This document shows positions 26,044 through 35,274 of a stretch of 64,000 nt of DNA, piece by piece; position 1 is the first letter of the stretch, and the number at the start of each line of letters is the position of its first letter. The notes under the pieces are model-generated. The model did no database searches. It saw nothing but the letters and a program-made list of their open reading frames with translations, and had not been told where the DNA came from. This DNA is from Haloglomus halophilum (lineage in GTDB: Archaea; Halobacteriota; Halobacteria; Halobacteriales; Haloarculaceae): contig NZ_CP101166.1 of the NCBI RefSeq assembly GCF_024298885.1, positions 620,001 through 684,000 on the forward strand, in the 5' to 3' direction. The position numbers were made by a program, and so were the translations under genes.

Positions 26044-26568
26044 CTACTCGTCGGGGTCGTCCGAGTCCGCGACCTGCCGCAATCGCGCCACGCCGTCACA
26101 CTCCTCGAGTACGTCGACCACGGGGTCGGGGACGAGCGACTGCCAGTCGCCGCCGTCGATGATGCGCTGGCGGACCTCGGTGCCCTGGAACTCGTCGCGG
26201 CGGTACATCTCGGACTGGCGGACCTCGATGCCGGCCTCCTCGAACAGCCGGATGACGAGCGGGTTGTTGGAGTAGGCCACGTCGAAGTTCGGGCTCATCG
26301 ACTGGACGTGACTTACCCAGACCGCGTTGCGGTTGAGGTCCTCGATGGGGACCGCGTAGGTGAGCAGGTCCATCCCCTGGGTGGCCTTCGTGATCATCAT
26401 CACCCGTTCGCCGGCGGTGAACGGGTCGTGGGGCGTGTGCGACTGGTCGGCGCTCCCGATGCCGAGAACGAGTTCGTCCACGTCCCGAGCGATGCGCTCG
26501 ACCATCGCCTGGTGACCCTCGTGGTAGGGCTGGAATCGCCCGATGTAGAACCCTCGACTGGTTGCCAT
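26044..26568 (-). CDS. nadM: Nicotinamide-nucleotide adenylyltransferase
   Basis: 174 residues from ATG at 26568. The nucleotidyltransferase motif GRFQPYHEGHQ contains the HxGH signature, and YRRDEFQGTEVRQRI provides the ISSTxxR-equivalent region. The enzyme makes NAD from NMN and ATP. It is divergent from lonB with 245 bases between, an arrangement I recall from other haloarchaea. Confidence 0.95.
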   Translation of the reverse strand: MATSRGFYIGRFQPYHEGHQAMVERIARDVDELVLGIGSADQSHTPHDPFTAGERVMMITKATQGMDLLTYAVPIEDLNRNAVWVSHVQSMSPNFDVAYSNNPLVIRLFEEAGIEVRQSEMYRRDEFQGTEVRQRIIDGGDWQSLVPDPVVDVLEECDGVARLRQVADSDDPDE

Positions 26569-26813
26569 CCTGTCTCCTCGACGGATTGTGTGGCCCCGTT
26601 CATAAGCCCCCCGGGTCGCCGTCCCACGCGGCGGCCGCCCGTCACCACGCTCGCTGGCCGGTCCACGAGGAGCGCCGGGCACCGCCAGCAGCTGCTCGCG
26701 CCGAAACTCGTTAGAGAGCCGCTGTCGCCCGGTTTACGCGTGTACGGCGGTCACCAGTTGGGAGAAAGTATATCAGTCGAAGGCCCCTCCATATCGATGA
26801 TAGCAACGGTTCT

Positions 26814-28922
26814 ATGAGCGATGACAACAACGCGGATGAGCACCCCGGTCGCGGGTCCGAGGACGAGGTGCCCGAGGAGGAGCACCCCGACCCGGGCATC
26901 CCGCTCGACCGGGAGGAGAGCGAGACCCCGAGCGGGCCGCCGGCGCCCGCCGAGGAGTCCGACGAACTGACCGACGGGTCGGACCTCGGGAGCGACGTCA
27001 CCGTCGAGGCCGGCGCGGAGGTCGAGCCCGAGGAGGAGGACGGGCTGCTCGGTGGCCTCCAGATCGGCTCGACCGACGATATCGAGGTTCCCGACCGCCT
27101 CGTCGACCAGGTCATCGGGCAGGACGACGCCCGCGACATCATCCTGAAGGCGGCCAAGCAGCGCCGCCACGTCATGATGATCGGCTCGCCCGGGACGGGC
27201 AAGTCGATGCTCGCGAAGGCGATGAGCCAGCTCCTCCCGAAGGAGGACCTGCAGGACATCCTCGTCTACCACAACCCGGACGACGGCAACGAGCCGAAGG
27301 TCCGCACCGTGCCCGCGGGGAAGGGCGAACAGATCGTCGAAGCACACAAGGAGGAAGCCAGGAAGCGCAACCAGATGCGGAGCTTCCTGATGTGGATCAT
27401 CATCGCGGTGGTCTTCGGCTACTCGCTGCTCATCGCCGGGCAACTCCTGCTCGGCATCCTGGCGGCGGGTGTCATCTACCTCGCGTTCCGCTACTCCTCG
27501 CGGGGCAGCGACGCGATGATCCCGAACCTGCTGGTCAACAACGCCGACCAGCAGACCGCGCCGTTCGAGGACGCGACCGGCGCGCACGCCGGCGCACTGC
27601 TCGGCGACGTCCGGCACGACCCGTTCCAGTCCGGCGGGATGGAGACCCCGAGCCACGACCGCGTGGAAGCGGGCGCCATCCACAAGGCCAACAAGGGCGT
27701 GCTGTTCGTCGACGAGATCAACACCCTCGACATCCGGTCCCAGCAGAAGCTGATGACCGCCATCCAGGAGGGCGAGTTCTCCATCACGGGCCAGTCCGAG
27801 CGCTCCTCGGGTGCGATGGTCCAGACCGAGGCCGTCCCGTGTGACTTCGTGATGGTCGCCGCCGGGAACCTCGACGCGATGGAGAACATGCACCCGGCGC
27901 TGCGCTCCCGTATCAAGGGGTACGGCTACGAGGTGTACATGGACGACACCATCCGCGACACCCCGGAGATGCGCCGGAAGTACGCCCGGTTCATCGCCCA
28001 GGAGGTCGAGAAGGACGGCCGGCTCCCCGCGTTCGACGAGGGCGCGATGGAGGAGGTCATCCTCGAGGCCCAGCGGCGTGCCGGCCGGAAGGAGCACCTC
28101 ACGCTGGAACTCCGGAACCTCGGCGGCCTCGTGCGTGTCGCGGGCGACATCGCCCGGGCCGAGAACGCCGAGTTCACCACGCGCGACCACGTGCTGCAGG
28201 CCAAGCGCCGCAGCCGCTCCATCGAGCAGCAGCTCGCCGACGACTACATCGAGCGCCGGAAGGACTACGAGCTCTCCGTCTCGGAGGGCCAGGTCGTCGG
28301 GCGCGTCAACGGCCTCGCCGTCATGGGCGAGGACTCCGGTATCGTGATGCCCGTCATGGCGGAGGTCACGCCGGCACAGGGTGCCGGTGAGGTCATCGCC
28401 ACCGGGAACCTGCAGGACATCGCTCAGGAGGCCGTCCAGAACGTCTCGGCCATCATCAAGAAGTTCTCGGACGAGGACATCGGCAAGAAGGACATCCACA
28501 TCCAGTACGTCATGTCCTACGAGGGCGTGCAGGGTGATTCGGCCAGCGTGACGATGGCCACGGCGGTCATCTCCGCGCTGGAGGACATCCCCGTCGAGCA
28601 GGACCTCGCCATGACCGGCTCGCTGTCGGTCCGTGGCGACGTGCTGCCGGTCGGGGGCGTGACCCACAAGATCGAGGCCGCCGCCAAGACCGGCCTCGAC
28701 CGGGTCATCATCCCGGCCGCCAACGAGCAGGACGTGATGATCGAGGAGGAGTTCAAGGACCAGATCGAGATCATCCCGGTCACGCACATCAGCGAGGTGC
28801 TGGAGGTCGCGCTGGCCGGCGAACCCGAGAAGGACTCGCTGGTCGACCGCCTCAAGAACATCACCGGCTCCGCGCTGGACCGGCAGGTCGGCCGCTCCAG
28901 CGGCTCTCCCTCGCCGCAGTAA
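26814..28922 (+). CDS. lonB: Archaeal LonB membrane-bound ATP-dependent protease
   Basis: 702 residues. An acidic 80-residue leader precedes the AAA+ module with Walker A GSPGTGKS (about residue 124) and Walker B VLFVDEIN. Two adjacent transmembrane helices (about residues 193-230, MWIIIAVVFGYSLLIAGQ) inserted in the ATPase anchor it to the membrane, the hallmark of LonB. The C-terminal protease has the Ser-Lys dyad: GDSAS with Ser576 and THKIEAAAK with Lys619. It degrades membrane and misfolded proteins. The next gene starts one base after its stop. Confidence 0.96.
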   Translation: MSDDNNADEHPGRGSEDEVPEEEHPDPGIPLDREESETPSGPPAPAEESDELTDGSDLGSDVTVEAGAEVEPEEEDGLLGGLQIGSTDDIEVPDRLVDQVIGQDDARDIILKAAKQRRHVMMIGSPGTGKSMLAKAMSQLLPKEDLQDILVYHNPDDGNEPKVRTVPAGKGEQIVEAHKEEARKRNQMRSFLMWIIIAVVFGYSLLIAGQLLLGILAAGVIYLAFRYSSRGSDAMIPNLLVNNADQQTAPFEDATGAHAGALLGDVRHDPFQSGGMETPSHDRVEAGAIHKANKGVLFVDEINTLDIRSQQKLMTAIQEGEFSITGQSERSSGAMVQTEAVPCDFVMVAAGNLDAMENMHPALRSRIKGYGYEVYMDDTIRDTPEMRRKYARFIAQEVEKDGRLPAFDEGAMEEVILEAQRRAGRKEHLTLELRNLGGLVRVAGDIARAENAEFTTRDHVLQAKRRSRSIEQQLADDYIERRKDYELSVSEGQVVGRVNGLAVMGEDSGIVMPVMAEVTPAQGAGEVIATGNLQDIAQEAVQNVSAIIKKFSDEDIGKKDIHIQYVMSYEGVQGDSASVTMATAVISALEDIPVEQDLAMTGSLSVRGDVLPVGGVTHKIEAAAKTGLDRVIIPAANEQDVMIEEEFKDQIEIIPVTHISEVLEVALAGEPEKDSLVDRLKNITGSALDRQVGRSSGSPSPQ

Positions 28923-28923
28923 G

Positions 28924-29742
28924 GTGCGGTGGGCCGCGTTCGCGGGCGTCGCGGTCGCGGTCACGGTTCTGCTGCTTCTTCTGGCGCGCGCCTCACAGGC
29001 AGCCGTCGGCACGCCACCTGCCACGCCGGGCGAGGTCCGCTGGCTCGACCGGCTCGAGGACGGCGCCGACCACCTCGACGCCAGCGGGGCGCCCGACCCC
29101 ACACCAGCGAGCCCGTTCGAGGCGTCGATGGCGGGTCCGGATTCGATGTCCTCGGCCGTCCTGCTGGTCAACGTCGCCTTCTCGCAGGGCCTGTTCGGAC
29201 TCCTCCTCCTCGCCGGAGCGTGGTACACCGGCATCCCGGCGAGCGCGTTCGGCGTCGGGAGCGCCGATGTCGGTCTCGATGCGCTCGCGGTCGGCGTGGG
29301 CTTCGGCATCGCGCTCTCGCTGGCCAACGGCGTCGCGGGCGCCGCCGCGAGCGCGCTGGGGCACGACCCCAGCGAGGACCTCCGCGAGCTGCTCGCCCCC
29401 GACTCGGCCGGTGGCTGGGTGCTGCTGCTGGGCGTGGTCCTGCCGCTCATCGCGGGCTTCGAGGAGCTCCTCTTCCGCGGGGCGCTCGTCGGCGTCATGG
29501 CGACGGGCTTCGGCTGGTCGCCGTGGCTGCTGGCGGTCGCGTCGTCGGTCGCCTTCGCACTGGGCCATGGCGCACAGGGGCCCATCGGCATCGTCGTGAC
29601 GGGGCTGCTGGGATTCGTCCTCGCGGCCGGCTACGTCGTGACGGGGAGCCTGCTGGTCGTGGTGGTCGCGCACTACCTCGTCAACGCCGTGGAGTTCGTG
29701 GCCTACGAGGGGTTCGGGCTGGAGCCGCCGTTCGGGCCCTGA
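28924..29742 (+). CDS. CPBP-family intramembrane metalloprotease
   Basis: 272 residues from GTG at 28924, one base after the lonB stop. It has an N-terminal helix, an acidic loop, then about seven helices. The metal-binding motifs are GFEELLFRG (Glu180-Glu181) and the later His residues of FALGHGAQG and VVVVAHYLVNAVEF. This is the Rce1/CAAX-like (CPBP) family. Tight coupling to lonB suggests joint membrane protein quality control; that is inference. Confidence 0.85.
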   Translation: MRWAAFAGVAVAVTVLLLLLARASQAAVGTPPATPGEVRWLDRLEDGADHLDASGAPDPTPASPFEASMAGPDSMSSAVLLVNVAFSQGLFGLLLLAGAWYTGIPASAFGVGSADVGLDALAVGVGFGIALSLANGVAGAAASALGHDPSEDLRELLAPDSAGGWVLLLGVVLPLIAGFEELLFRGALVGVMATGFGWSPWLLAVASSVAFALGHGAQGPIGIVVTGLLGFVLAAGYVVTGSLLVVVVAHYLVNAVEFVAYEGFGLEPPFGP

Positions 29743-29756
29743 CGCGGTGGTCGACG

Positions 29757-30353
29757 CTACAGACCCTCCAGCGACCGGAGCTTCTGCTCGACCTTCGGCG
29801 GCGCCGAGCTGGGGCCATCGCGGACGCGGTGGTCGGGAACGACGATGGGGACCGGGTTCGTGTCGAGCGCCATCCGCACGGTCTGGAGGTCGCCCTGGTC
29901 GTCGTCGTCCAGCCCGGCCATGCGGGCCAGCCGCTCGACGGAGACGTCTTCGCCGTACGGCACGTTCCGGAGTGCCTCCAGCACGGTCCGCTGCTCGGTG
30001 GGGACGGTCAGCGCGATATCGACGTCCTGGAACTGGTCCTTCTTCCCCTCGAGATAGGCGAAGATACGCTTCAGCAGCGGGTACTCGTCCTCCGCATCCT
30101 CGTTGGGCTCCGCCGGGAAGGAGACGTTGATGAGCTTCTCGCCCGCGACGCCCAGCTGGACGTGGCGGTCGAGGTACGGCGACTCGCGGGCGTAGATGCC
30201 CGTCTCGTACTCCGGGCCGGGCGCGCCGTCGTCGGTGGTCACGTCGGCCGTGTCAGCCGGGTCGGCCGGGTCGGCCGGCGGGTCGGCGTCCTCGGCGTCC
30301 GCGTCGGCTTTCACCGACATATCGTCCTCGGGGGCGTCCTCGGGGTCGGGCAT
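29757..30353 (-). CDS. MGMT-like (alkyltransferase-fold) protein with Asp in place of the active-site Cys
   Basis: 198 residues, or about 187 if the internal Met at 30320 is used. The first 45 residues are an acidic tail. The C-terminal domain resembles O6-methylguanine-DNA methyltransferase: RNVPYGEDVSVERLARMAG, then VRMALDTNPVPIVVPDHRV. In true MGMT the last motif is PCHR; here Cys is Asp174. The protein therefore cannot accept an alkyl group the normal way and may act as an alkyltransferase-like DNA damage sensor. It lies 26 bases downstream of the permease gene, same strand. Confidence 0.75.
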   Translation of the reverse strand: MPDPEDAPEDDMSVKADADAEDADPPADPADPADTADVTTDDGAPGPEYETGIYARESPYLDRHVQLGVAGEKLINVSFPAEPNEDAEDEYPLLKRIFAYLEGKKDQFQDVDIALTVPTEQRTVLEALRNVPYGEDVSVERLARMAGLDDDDQGDLQTVRMALDTNPVPIVVPDHRVRDGPSSAPPKVEQKLRSLEGL

Positions 30354-30379
30354 GGACGGGGCATCGCCCGTCCGGGCAA

Positions 30380-31495
30380 TCAAGCTTCGCCCGTCGTCGC
30401 CCGCTCACGGAGTCGCTCGTAGGCCGCGTGTCCCCCGGCGGCCAGCAGGAAGGCGATGCCGACGTTCGCGAGGAGCGCGGCGACGCCCGTTCCGACGACC
30501 ACCGCGCCCTCGGCGGGCGTCTCGACCGATTCGAGCGCCACGCGGCCGAGGTGGACCGCCACGAGGACGAGCAGCACGCCCAGGGCGGCCATCGGGAAGC
30601 TGCTCCAGAGGCCGGCGACCAGCGCGGCACCGGCGTAGAGGACCGCGAGAACGATGTTCGCGCCGGCGGTCCGCGCCCCGAAGGCGTGCTTGCCGGCGAG
30701 GCCACCGGAGCCGTGACACATCGGCACCCCGCCCAGCGGCACCGCGAGCAGGTTGGTGACACCCATGCTCCGCGCGAGACCGTCGGGCGAGATATCGCGA
30801 CTGTAGAGGTCGTCGACCAGGAGCGCCGTCGCGACGGCGGCGTTACCGACGGTCATGGCGAGCTGGCCGGCGAGGCCGGTCAGCGCGTCCTGCGTGACCA
30901 TCGGGGTCGGGAACGCCGAGAGCGTGGGGACCGCGACTGTCGGCGTCCCGCCGACGGCGTAGAGCGCCGCGAGCGTGCCCGCGAGTAGCACCGCGGGCGC
31001 GGGTGCGCGATGGTCGACGAGCGCGGCGACGGCAGCGACGGCGACGCCACCGGCTGCCACGACGGGCGCGCCGGCCGCGAGTTCGACGCCCGCGACGAGC
31101 AGGAGGAGCGCGACCGCGAACTGGACCCCGCGGACGACCGGGCGCCCGACGAGGCGAGCGATACGACCGACGAGACCGGTCACGCCCGCGGCGAGCAGGA
31201 AGCCGCCGGCGAGGAGGCCGGCAGCGACGAGTTCGCCGTAGCCGAGCGTCCCGGCGATGGCGAGGCCGGCGAGTGCCTTCATCGGCTCGACGGACATCGG
31301 TAGCCCGTAGTGGACCCCCCAGACGACCTGGAAGACCGCGAACCCCAGCAACACCAGCCCGAGCGAGGCGTCGGTGAGGGCACCCAGCGCCACGACGAGC
31401 GGGAGGACCGTGATCGAATCTCCAAGCGCACCGGCGACCTCGCCGCGGTCGAACCGAAGCGCGACCTGTCGTCCGAACACCTCCGCCGTGGCCAT
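30380..31495 (-). CDS. Putative sulfate/molybdate permease (MOT1/SulP-like)
   Basis: 371 residues with about ten hydrophobic helices. Family segments include EVAGALGDSITVLPLVVAL at the start, VHYGLPMSVEPMKALAGLAIA, and LAVPLGGVPMCHGSGGLAGKHAFGARTAGAN. The latter two are the conserved motifs of MOT1-type molybdate transporters and their archaeal relatives. It follows the tungstate-type ABC genes on the same strand with a 94-base gap, which supports oxyanion transport. The exact substrate (sulfate, molybdate or tungstate) is undetermined. Confidence 0.82.
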   Translation of the reverse strand: MATAEVFGRQVALRFDRGEVAGALGDSITVLPLVVALGALTDASLGLVLLGFAVFQVVWGVHYGLPMSVEPMKALAGLAIAGTLGYGELVAAGLLAGGFLLAAGVTGLVGRIARLVGRPVVRGVQFAVALLLLVAGVELAAGAPVVAAGGVAVAAVAALVDHRAPAPAVLLAGTLAALYAVGGTPTVAVPTLSAFPTPMVTQDALTGLAGQLAMTVGNAAVATALLVDDLYSRDISPDGLARSMGVTNLLAVPLGGVPMCHGSGGLAGKHAFGARTAGANIVLAVLYAGAALVAGLWSSFPMAALGVLLVLVAVHLGRVALESVETPAEGAVVVGTGVAALLANVGIAFLLAAGGHAAYERLRERATTGEA

Positions 31496-31589
31496 CGCCG
31501 TCCGGTAGCGGCCGCCACCACATGACGCTTATCAGAAACCTTACACAGATGCGCGGCCAGGGGGAGTGTAACCGTGAGTGGTTCCGCGG

Positions 31590-32468
31590 TCAGTAGACGA
31601 GTTCGCCGCGGACGAACGCGCGGGCCCGGTCGTCGTCGGGGTCGTCGAAGACCCGTTCCGTGGCGCCCTGCTCGATGACGGTGCCGTCGAGCATGACGGC
31701 GCTGCGGTCGGCGACGCGGCGTGCCTGTGCCATGTCGTGGGTGGCGAGTACGACGGCGATGCCGCGGTCGCGGGCGTCGGCGACGGCGGTCTCGATGGCG
31801 TCGGTGTTCCGGGGGTCGAGGTTGGAAGTGGGCTCGTCCAGCAGCATCACGGCCGGGTCGGTCGCGAGCGCACGGGCGACGGCGACCCGCTGGGCCTCGC
31901 CGGCCGAGAGCGAGCGGGCGTTCCGGTCGGCCATCCCCCCCAGGCCGACCGTCTCGAGGGCACGGGTCACCCGGGCAGGTGGCTCGCTTCGGCCGACCAG
32001 TCCCCGGAGCCAGCGGGCGGCGCGCTCGCGCCACGACCGGCGGACGGTGAGTCCGTACGCGACGTTCCGGGCGACGCTGCCGGTGAACAGCGAGCGGTCC
32101 TGGAAGACGAAGGCGATACGGCGGCGGAGCCGCAGGCGCTCCCGGTCGCCGAGCGTCCAGGCGTCACGCCCGTCGACGGTGACCCGTCCCTCGTCCGGCG
32201 GATCGAACAGCGCGAGCAGCCGCAGGAGCGTCGTCTTCCCGGTCCCCGAAGGCCCGACCAGCGCGACGACCTCGCCGGGCTCGGCGGCGAGGCTGGTGTC
32301 CGAGAGCACGCGCTGCTGGCCGTCGCTCCCCGCGTAGCCGTAGGTCACCCCATCCGCGACGACACGCGTGCCGTCCACGGCGGGGGGCGCGTCGGTCTCA
32401 GATGCGTCGGTCGGCTCGGCATCCCGGCGGCCGTGGGCGGCGCCCGTGTCGGGGCCGCTCGCGGTCAC
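31590..32468 (-). CDS. tupC: Tungstate/molybdate-type ABC transporter ATP-binding protein
   Basis: 292 residues. An acidic leader of about 50 residues is followed by Walker A GPSGTGKT, the Q-loop FVFQDRSLF, the ABC signature LSAGEAQR, Walker B VMLLDEPTSNLD, and the H-loop ATHD. It overlaps the permease gene by four bases. The order binding protein, permease, ATPase matches tupABC-type systems. Metal specificity is inferred from the binding protein and the ModE-like regulator nearby. Confidence 0.88.
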   Translation of the reverse strand: MTASGPDTGAAHGRRDAEPTDASETDAPPAVDGTRVVADGVTYGYAGSDGQQRVLSDTSLAAEPGEVVALVGPSGTGKTTLLRLLALFDPPDEGRVTVDGRDAWTLGDRERLRLRRRIAFVFQDRSLFTGSVARNVAYGLTVRRSWRERAARWLRGLVGRSEPPARVTRALETVGLGGMADRNARSLSAGEAQRVAVARALATDPAVMLLDEPTSNLDPRNTDAIETAVADARDRGIAVVLATHDMAQARRVADRSAVMLDGTVIEQGATERVFDDPDDDRARAFVRGELVY

Positions 32469-33202
32469 GAGCGCTCCCCCCGGGCACGGACCACGTTGCC
32501 GACGGCGTTGACCCCGAGCGCGAGCGCCAGCAGGACGACCCCGAGCGCGATGCCGACCTCGTACTGGCCCCGGCGGGCCTCGATGGTGATGGCGGTGGTC
32601 AGGGTGCGCGTGAGCGAGACGAGTTCGCCCGACTGGTTGCGGATAGCGATGTTGCCGCCGACGATGAGGACGGAGCCGACCTCACTGACGGCACGACCGA
32701 ACCCCGCGAGGATGGCGGTGATGAGACCGTAGCGGGCCTCCCGGAGGACCGCAAGCTGCACGTCGCGGCGGGTCCCCCCGGCGGCGAAGGCGGCGTCCCG
32801 GAGCGACTCGTCCACGTCCTCGATGGCCGACAGCGAGACGCTCGTGATGACCGGCACGGCGAGGATACACTGGGAGACGACCATCGCCTCCTTCGTGAAC
32901 AGGAGTTCGACACCGCCGAAGCGGAGCGGACCGACGGCGAACCCCCCGCCGACCGGCCCCTGGTTCGACAGGAGCAGGAGGACCGCCAGTCCGACCACGA
33001 CGCTGGGAAAGCCCATCCCCGTGTTGATGACCGTCTCGACCACACGCTTGCCGCGGAAGTCGACGAAGCCCATCGTCAGCGAGATAGCGAGGCTGATGAG
33101 GGTGCTGATGCCGACGGCGACGAGGCTCACCTGCAGCGTGACGAGCACCACGCTGACGAGATAGCGCGTGCCGAACTCGGAGAGCAGTCCTGCTCCTGCC
33201 AT
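32465..33202 (-). CDS. tupB: Tungstate/molybdate-type ABC transporter permease
   Basis: 245 residues with five to six helices. The EAA loop that docks to the ATPase is seen at LRDAAFAAGGTRRDVQLAVLREARYGLI. TupB-like features are GMGFPSVVVGLAVLLLLSNQGPVG and GRAVSEVGSVLIVGGNIAIRN. It starts 18 bases after the binding-protein gene and overlaps the ATPase gene. Confidence 0.9.
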   Translation of the reverse strand: MAGAGLLSEFGTRYLVSVVLVTLQVSLVAVGISTLISLAISLTMGFVDFRGKRVVETVINTGMGFPSVVVGLAVLLLLSNQGPVGGGFAVGPLRFGGVELLFTKEAMVVSQCILAVPVITSVSLSAIEDVDESLRDAAFAAGGTRRDVQLAVLREARYGLITAILAGFGRAVSEVGSVLIVGGNIAIRNQSGELVSLTRTLTTAITIEARRGQYEVGIALGVVLLALALGVNAVGNVVRARGERS

Positions 33203-33220
33203 GCTGTCTGGGTGCCCCGT

Positions 33221-34291
33221 TCAGTAGTCGTTCGGGACGATGTTGTCCACCCAGTGCTGGTAGCGACGGCGCCGTAACTCCTCCGTGTTGCCGCCGTAGT
33301 CCTGGGGGACGTACTGGTCGAACTGCGGCTCCTCGGCCAGCGCGTTCGGGAAGAACAGCTGCGAGCCGTTCGCGGTGTAGTTCCCGATGGCCTCCTGGCC
33401 CGCCGGGCTCGTGAGGAATCCGACGTACGCCATCGCCGCCTGGTAGTTGACGTTGTCGTGGACAGCAGGGTTGACCGGGATGACGCCGTACGGGTTCCGC
33501 AGGATGGCCGGGCCGTCCTTGAGCGGCCCCTGAACGTGGATGACGAGGTCGATATCGCTCTTGAGCGAGAGGAAGGTGCCCCGGTCGGCAAGCGTGTAGC
33601 CGCCGACCTGGTTGGCCTGGTTCAGCGTATCGCCCATCCCCTTGCCGGTCTCCTGGTACCACGACCCCGTCGGTGAGGCGCTGGACTGGTCCCAGATGGT
33701 GAGCTCCTTCTTGTTCGTCCCGGAGTCGTCACCGCGCGAGAGGAACGTCGATTCCGTCTCGGCGATGGTCGCGAACGCCTCCGTCGCGCTCGACATCCCG
33801 TTGATGCCGGCGGGGTCGTCCTGCGGGCCGACGATGACGAAGTCGTTGAACATCACGTCGCGGCGGTTGACACCGAAGCCGTCCTTGAGGAACTGGTCCT
33901 CGGCGCCCCGCGCGTGGACGAGGATGATGTCGGCGTCGCCGTCACGCGCCGTGCGGATGGCCGCGCCGGTCCCCTGGACCAGTGGCTCCACCTGGATGCC
34001 GAACGTCGACTGGAACATCGGGTTCAGTTCGCCCAGCAGCCCCGTGTCGTACGTCGAGGTGGTGGTCGCGACCGTCAGGGTCCCGTCGCCGACACTGTTC
34101 GAGCCACCACCACCACCGCCGTCGCCCCCGTCGCCACCGCCGTCGCCCCCGTCGCCCTGGTTCCCCATCGTACAGCCGGCGAGCGCGAGCGCGCCGCCGA
34201 CACCGGCGGCCTGCAGCGCCCGCCGTCGCGTCGTCGAGCCCCAACCCGTCTCGTCGTCAGCCTCAGGTCCCGTGTTCCGTTGTTCCGACAT
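33221..34291 (-). CDS. tupA: Tungstate-type ABC transporter substrate-binding lipoprotein
   Basis: 356 residues. The twin-arginine start [21 protein letters not shown] ends in a lipobox Cys, so it is exported folded and lipid-anchored. A Gly/Asp linker follows. The PBP domain begins [20 protein letters not shown], then [28 protein letters not shown], as in TupA/WtpA-like proteins. It is the first gene of the operon. A TATA-like gattatga about 30 bases upstream suggests a leaderless transcript, divergent from the regulator. Confidence 0.92.
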   Translation of the reverse strand: MSEQRNTGPEADDETGWGSTTRRRALQAAGVGGALALAGCTMGNQGDGGDGGGDGGDGGGGGGSNSVGDGTLTVATTTSTYDTGLLGELNPMFQSTFGIQVEPLVQGTGAAIRTARDGDADIILVHARGAEDQFLKDGFGVNRRDVMFNDFVIVGPQDDPAGINGMSSATEAFATIAETESTFLSRGDDSGTNKKELTIWDQSSASPTGSWYQETGKGMGDTLNQANQVGGYTLADRGTFLSLKSDIDLVIHVQGPLKDGPAILRNPYGVIPVNPAVHDNVNYQAAMAYVGFLTSPAGQEAIGNYTANGSQLFFPNALAEEPQFDQYVPQDYGGNTEELRRRRYQHWVDNIVPNDY

Positions 34292-34341
34292 GGATACAAC
34301 GCTGGTGCAGCGGCACCGTCATAATCGTTTTGCCACCGGCT

Positions 34342-34354
34342 CCCACAGTGTGGG
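34342..34354. promoter_or_regulatory. Palindrome between tupA and the ModE-like gene
   Basis: The 13 bases cccacagtgtggg form a perfect inverted repeat with 6-base arms, ending one base before the regulator's ATG. It lies in the 64-base divergent promoter region shared with tupA. Its position suits an autoregulatory operator; binding is inferred. Confidence 0.45.
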
Positions 34355-34355
34355 T

Positions 34356-35060
34356 ATGGACCCGAACGTGACCCCGGAACTGCGGGCCGGCACGGTGGCG
34401 TTCGGTGCCGACGACGCGGCGCTCCTCCGGGCCATCGACGAACACGGGTCGGTGAGCGCGGCCGCGAGCGCGCTGGAGCGGTCGCGAGCCCGCGCGACCG
34501 GCCGGCTGGACGACCTGGAGGCCGCGTTCGGCTCGCTGGTCGAGCGCACGCGGGGCGGGACGGGCGGTGGCGGCACGGAGCTCACCTCGGAGGCCCGGCG
34601 ACTGCTCGCCCGGTTCGACCGCCTCGGGACGACGCTCTCGGGGGTCGCCGCGGCCGAGGAGTGCGTGCTGGAGGGTCGGGTCCTCGACCGGGACGGGGAA
34701 CTGGCCACGGTGGCGACCTCGGTCGGCGAGGTGCGTGCGCTCGCCCCGGCCGGCGCCGACCGGGTGCAGGTGTCGCTCCGCGCCGACGCCGTGACGCTCC
34801 ACGCGCCCGACGAGGCCCCACCCGCCGGCGGGACGAGCGCGCGGAACCGGCTGGCGGGGACGGTTCGCGCGGTCGAACGCGGCGAGTCGGTCGCGCACGT
34901 GCGGGTCACCGTGGAGGACACGGACGGACGCACGGACGGGACCGTCGAGCTCGTCGCGCTGGTCACGCTGGAGAGCGTCGACCGGCTGGGGCTGGCCGAG
35001 GGAACGGCGGTCGTCGCGACGTTCAAGGCGACGGCCACGCGGGCGACCGGCATGTCGTAG
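34356..35060 (+). CDS. ModE-like regulator with TOBE (oxyanion-binding) domain
   Basis: 234 residues from ATG at 34356. N-terminal LysR/ModE-type HTH: LLRAIDEHGSVSAAASALERSRARATGRLDDLEAAFG. The C-terminal half has two TOBE-like stretches (LEGRVLDRDGELATVATSVGEVRAL and RNRLAGTVRAVERGESVAHVRVTVEDTDG), which bind molybdate or tungstate in ModE. It is divergent from tupA, so it likely represses the transport operon when the oxyanion is plentiful. Confidence 0.85.
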   Translation: MDPNVTPELRAGTVAFGADDAALLRAIDEHGSVSAAASALERSRARATGRLDDLEAAFGSLVERTRGGTGGGGTELTSEARRLLARFDRLGTTLSGVAAAEECVLEGRVLDRDGELATVATSVGEVRALAPAGADRVQVSLRADAVTLHAPDEAPPAGGTSARNRLAGTVRAVERGESVAHVRVTVEDTDGRTDGTVELVALVTLESVDRLGLAEGTAVVATFKATATRATGMS

Positions 35061-35274
35061 TGTCCGAACAGATTCCGAACCACGATGAGAACTCGATAAA
35101 TTGTTTCCCAATCTGAAAATATCGGACGTAATCCGACTACACCGTTCAACGTGGGCGCTCGCCGCGGCCTCGGTGGGGATGAACCCCTCCAGGACGGGAA
35201 CGGCCAGCAGACCTCGCCGCGAACGTCGCCAGTCTCGAACGGCTTATGTCCCTTCCTCCCGAACTCTCCCGAGA

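Noticed and set aside
26751..29591. A minus-strand frame of more than 900 codons opposite lonB
   Set aside because: The plus strand encodes intact LonB and CPBP motifs; the opposite frame is compositional noise from G+C-rich codons.
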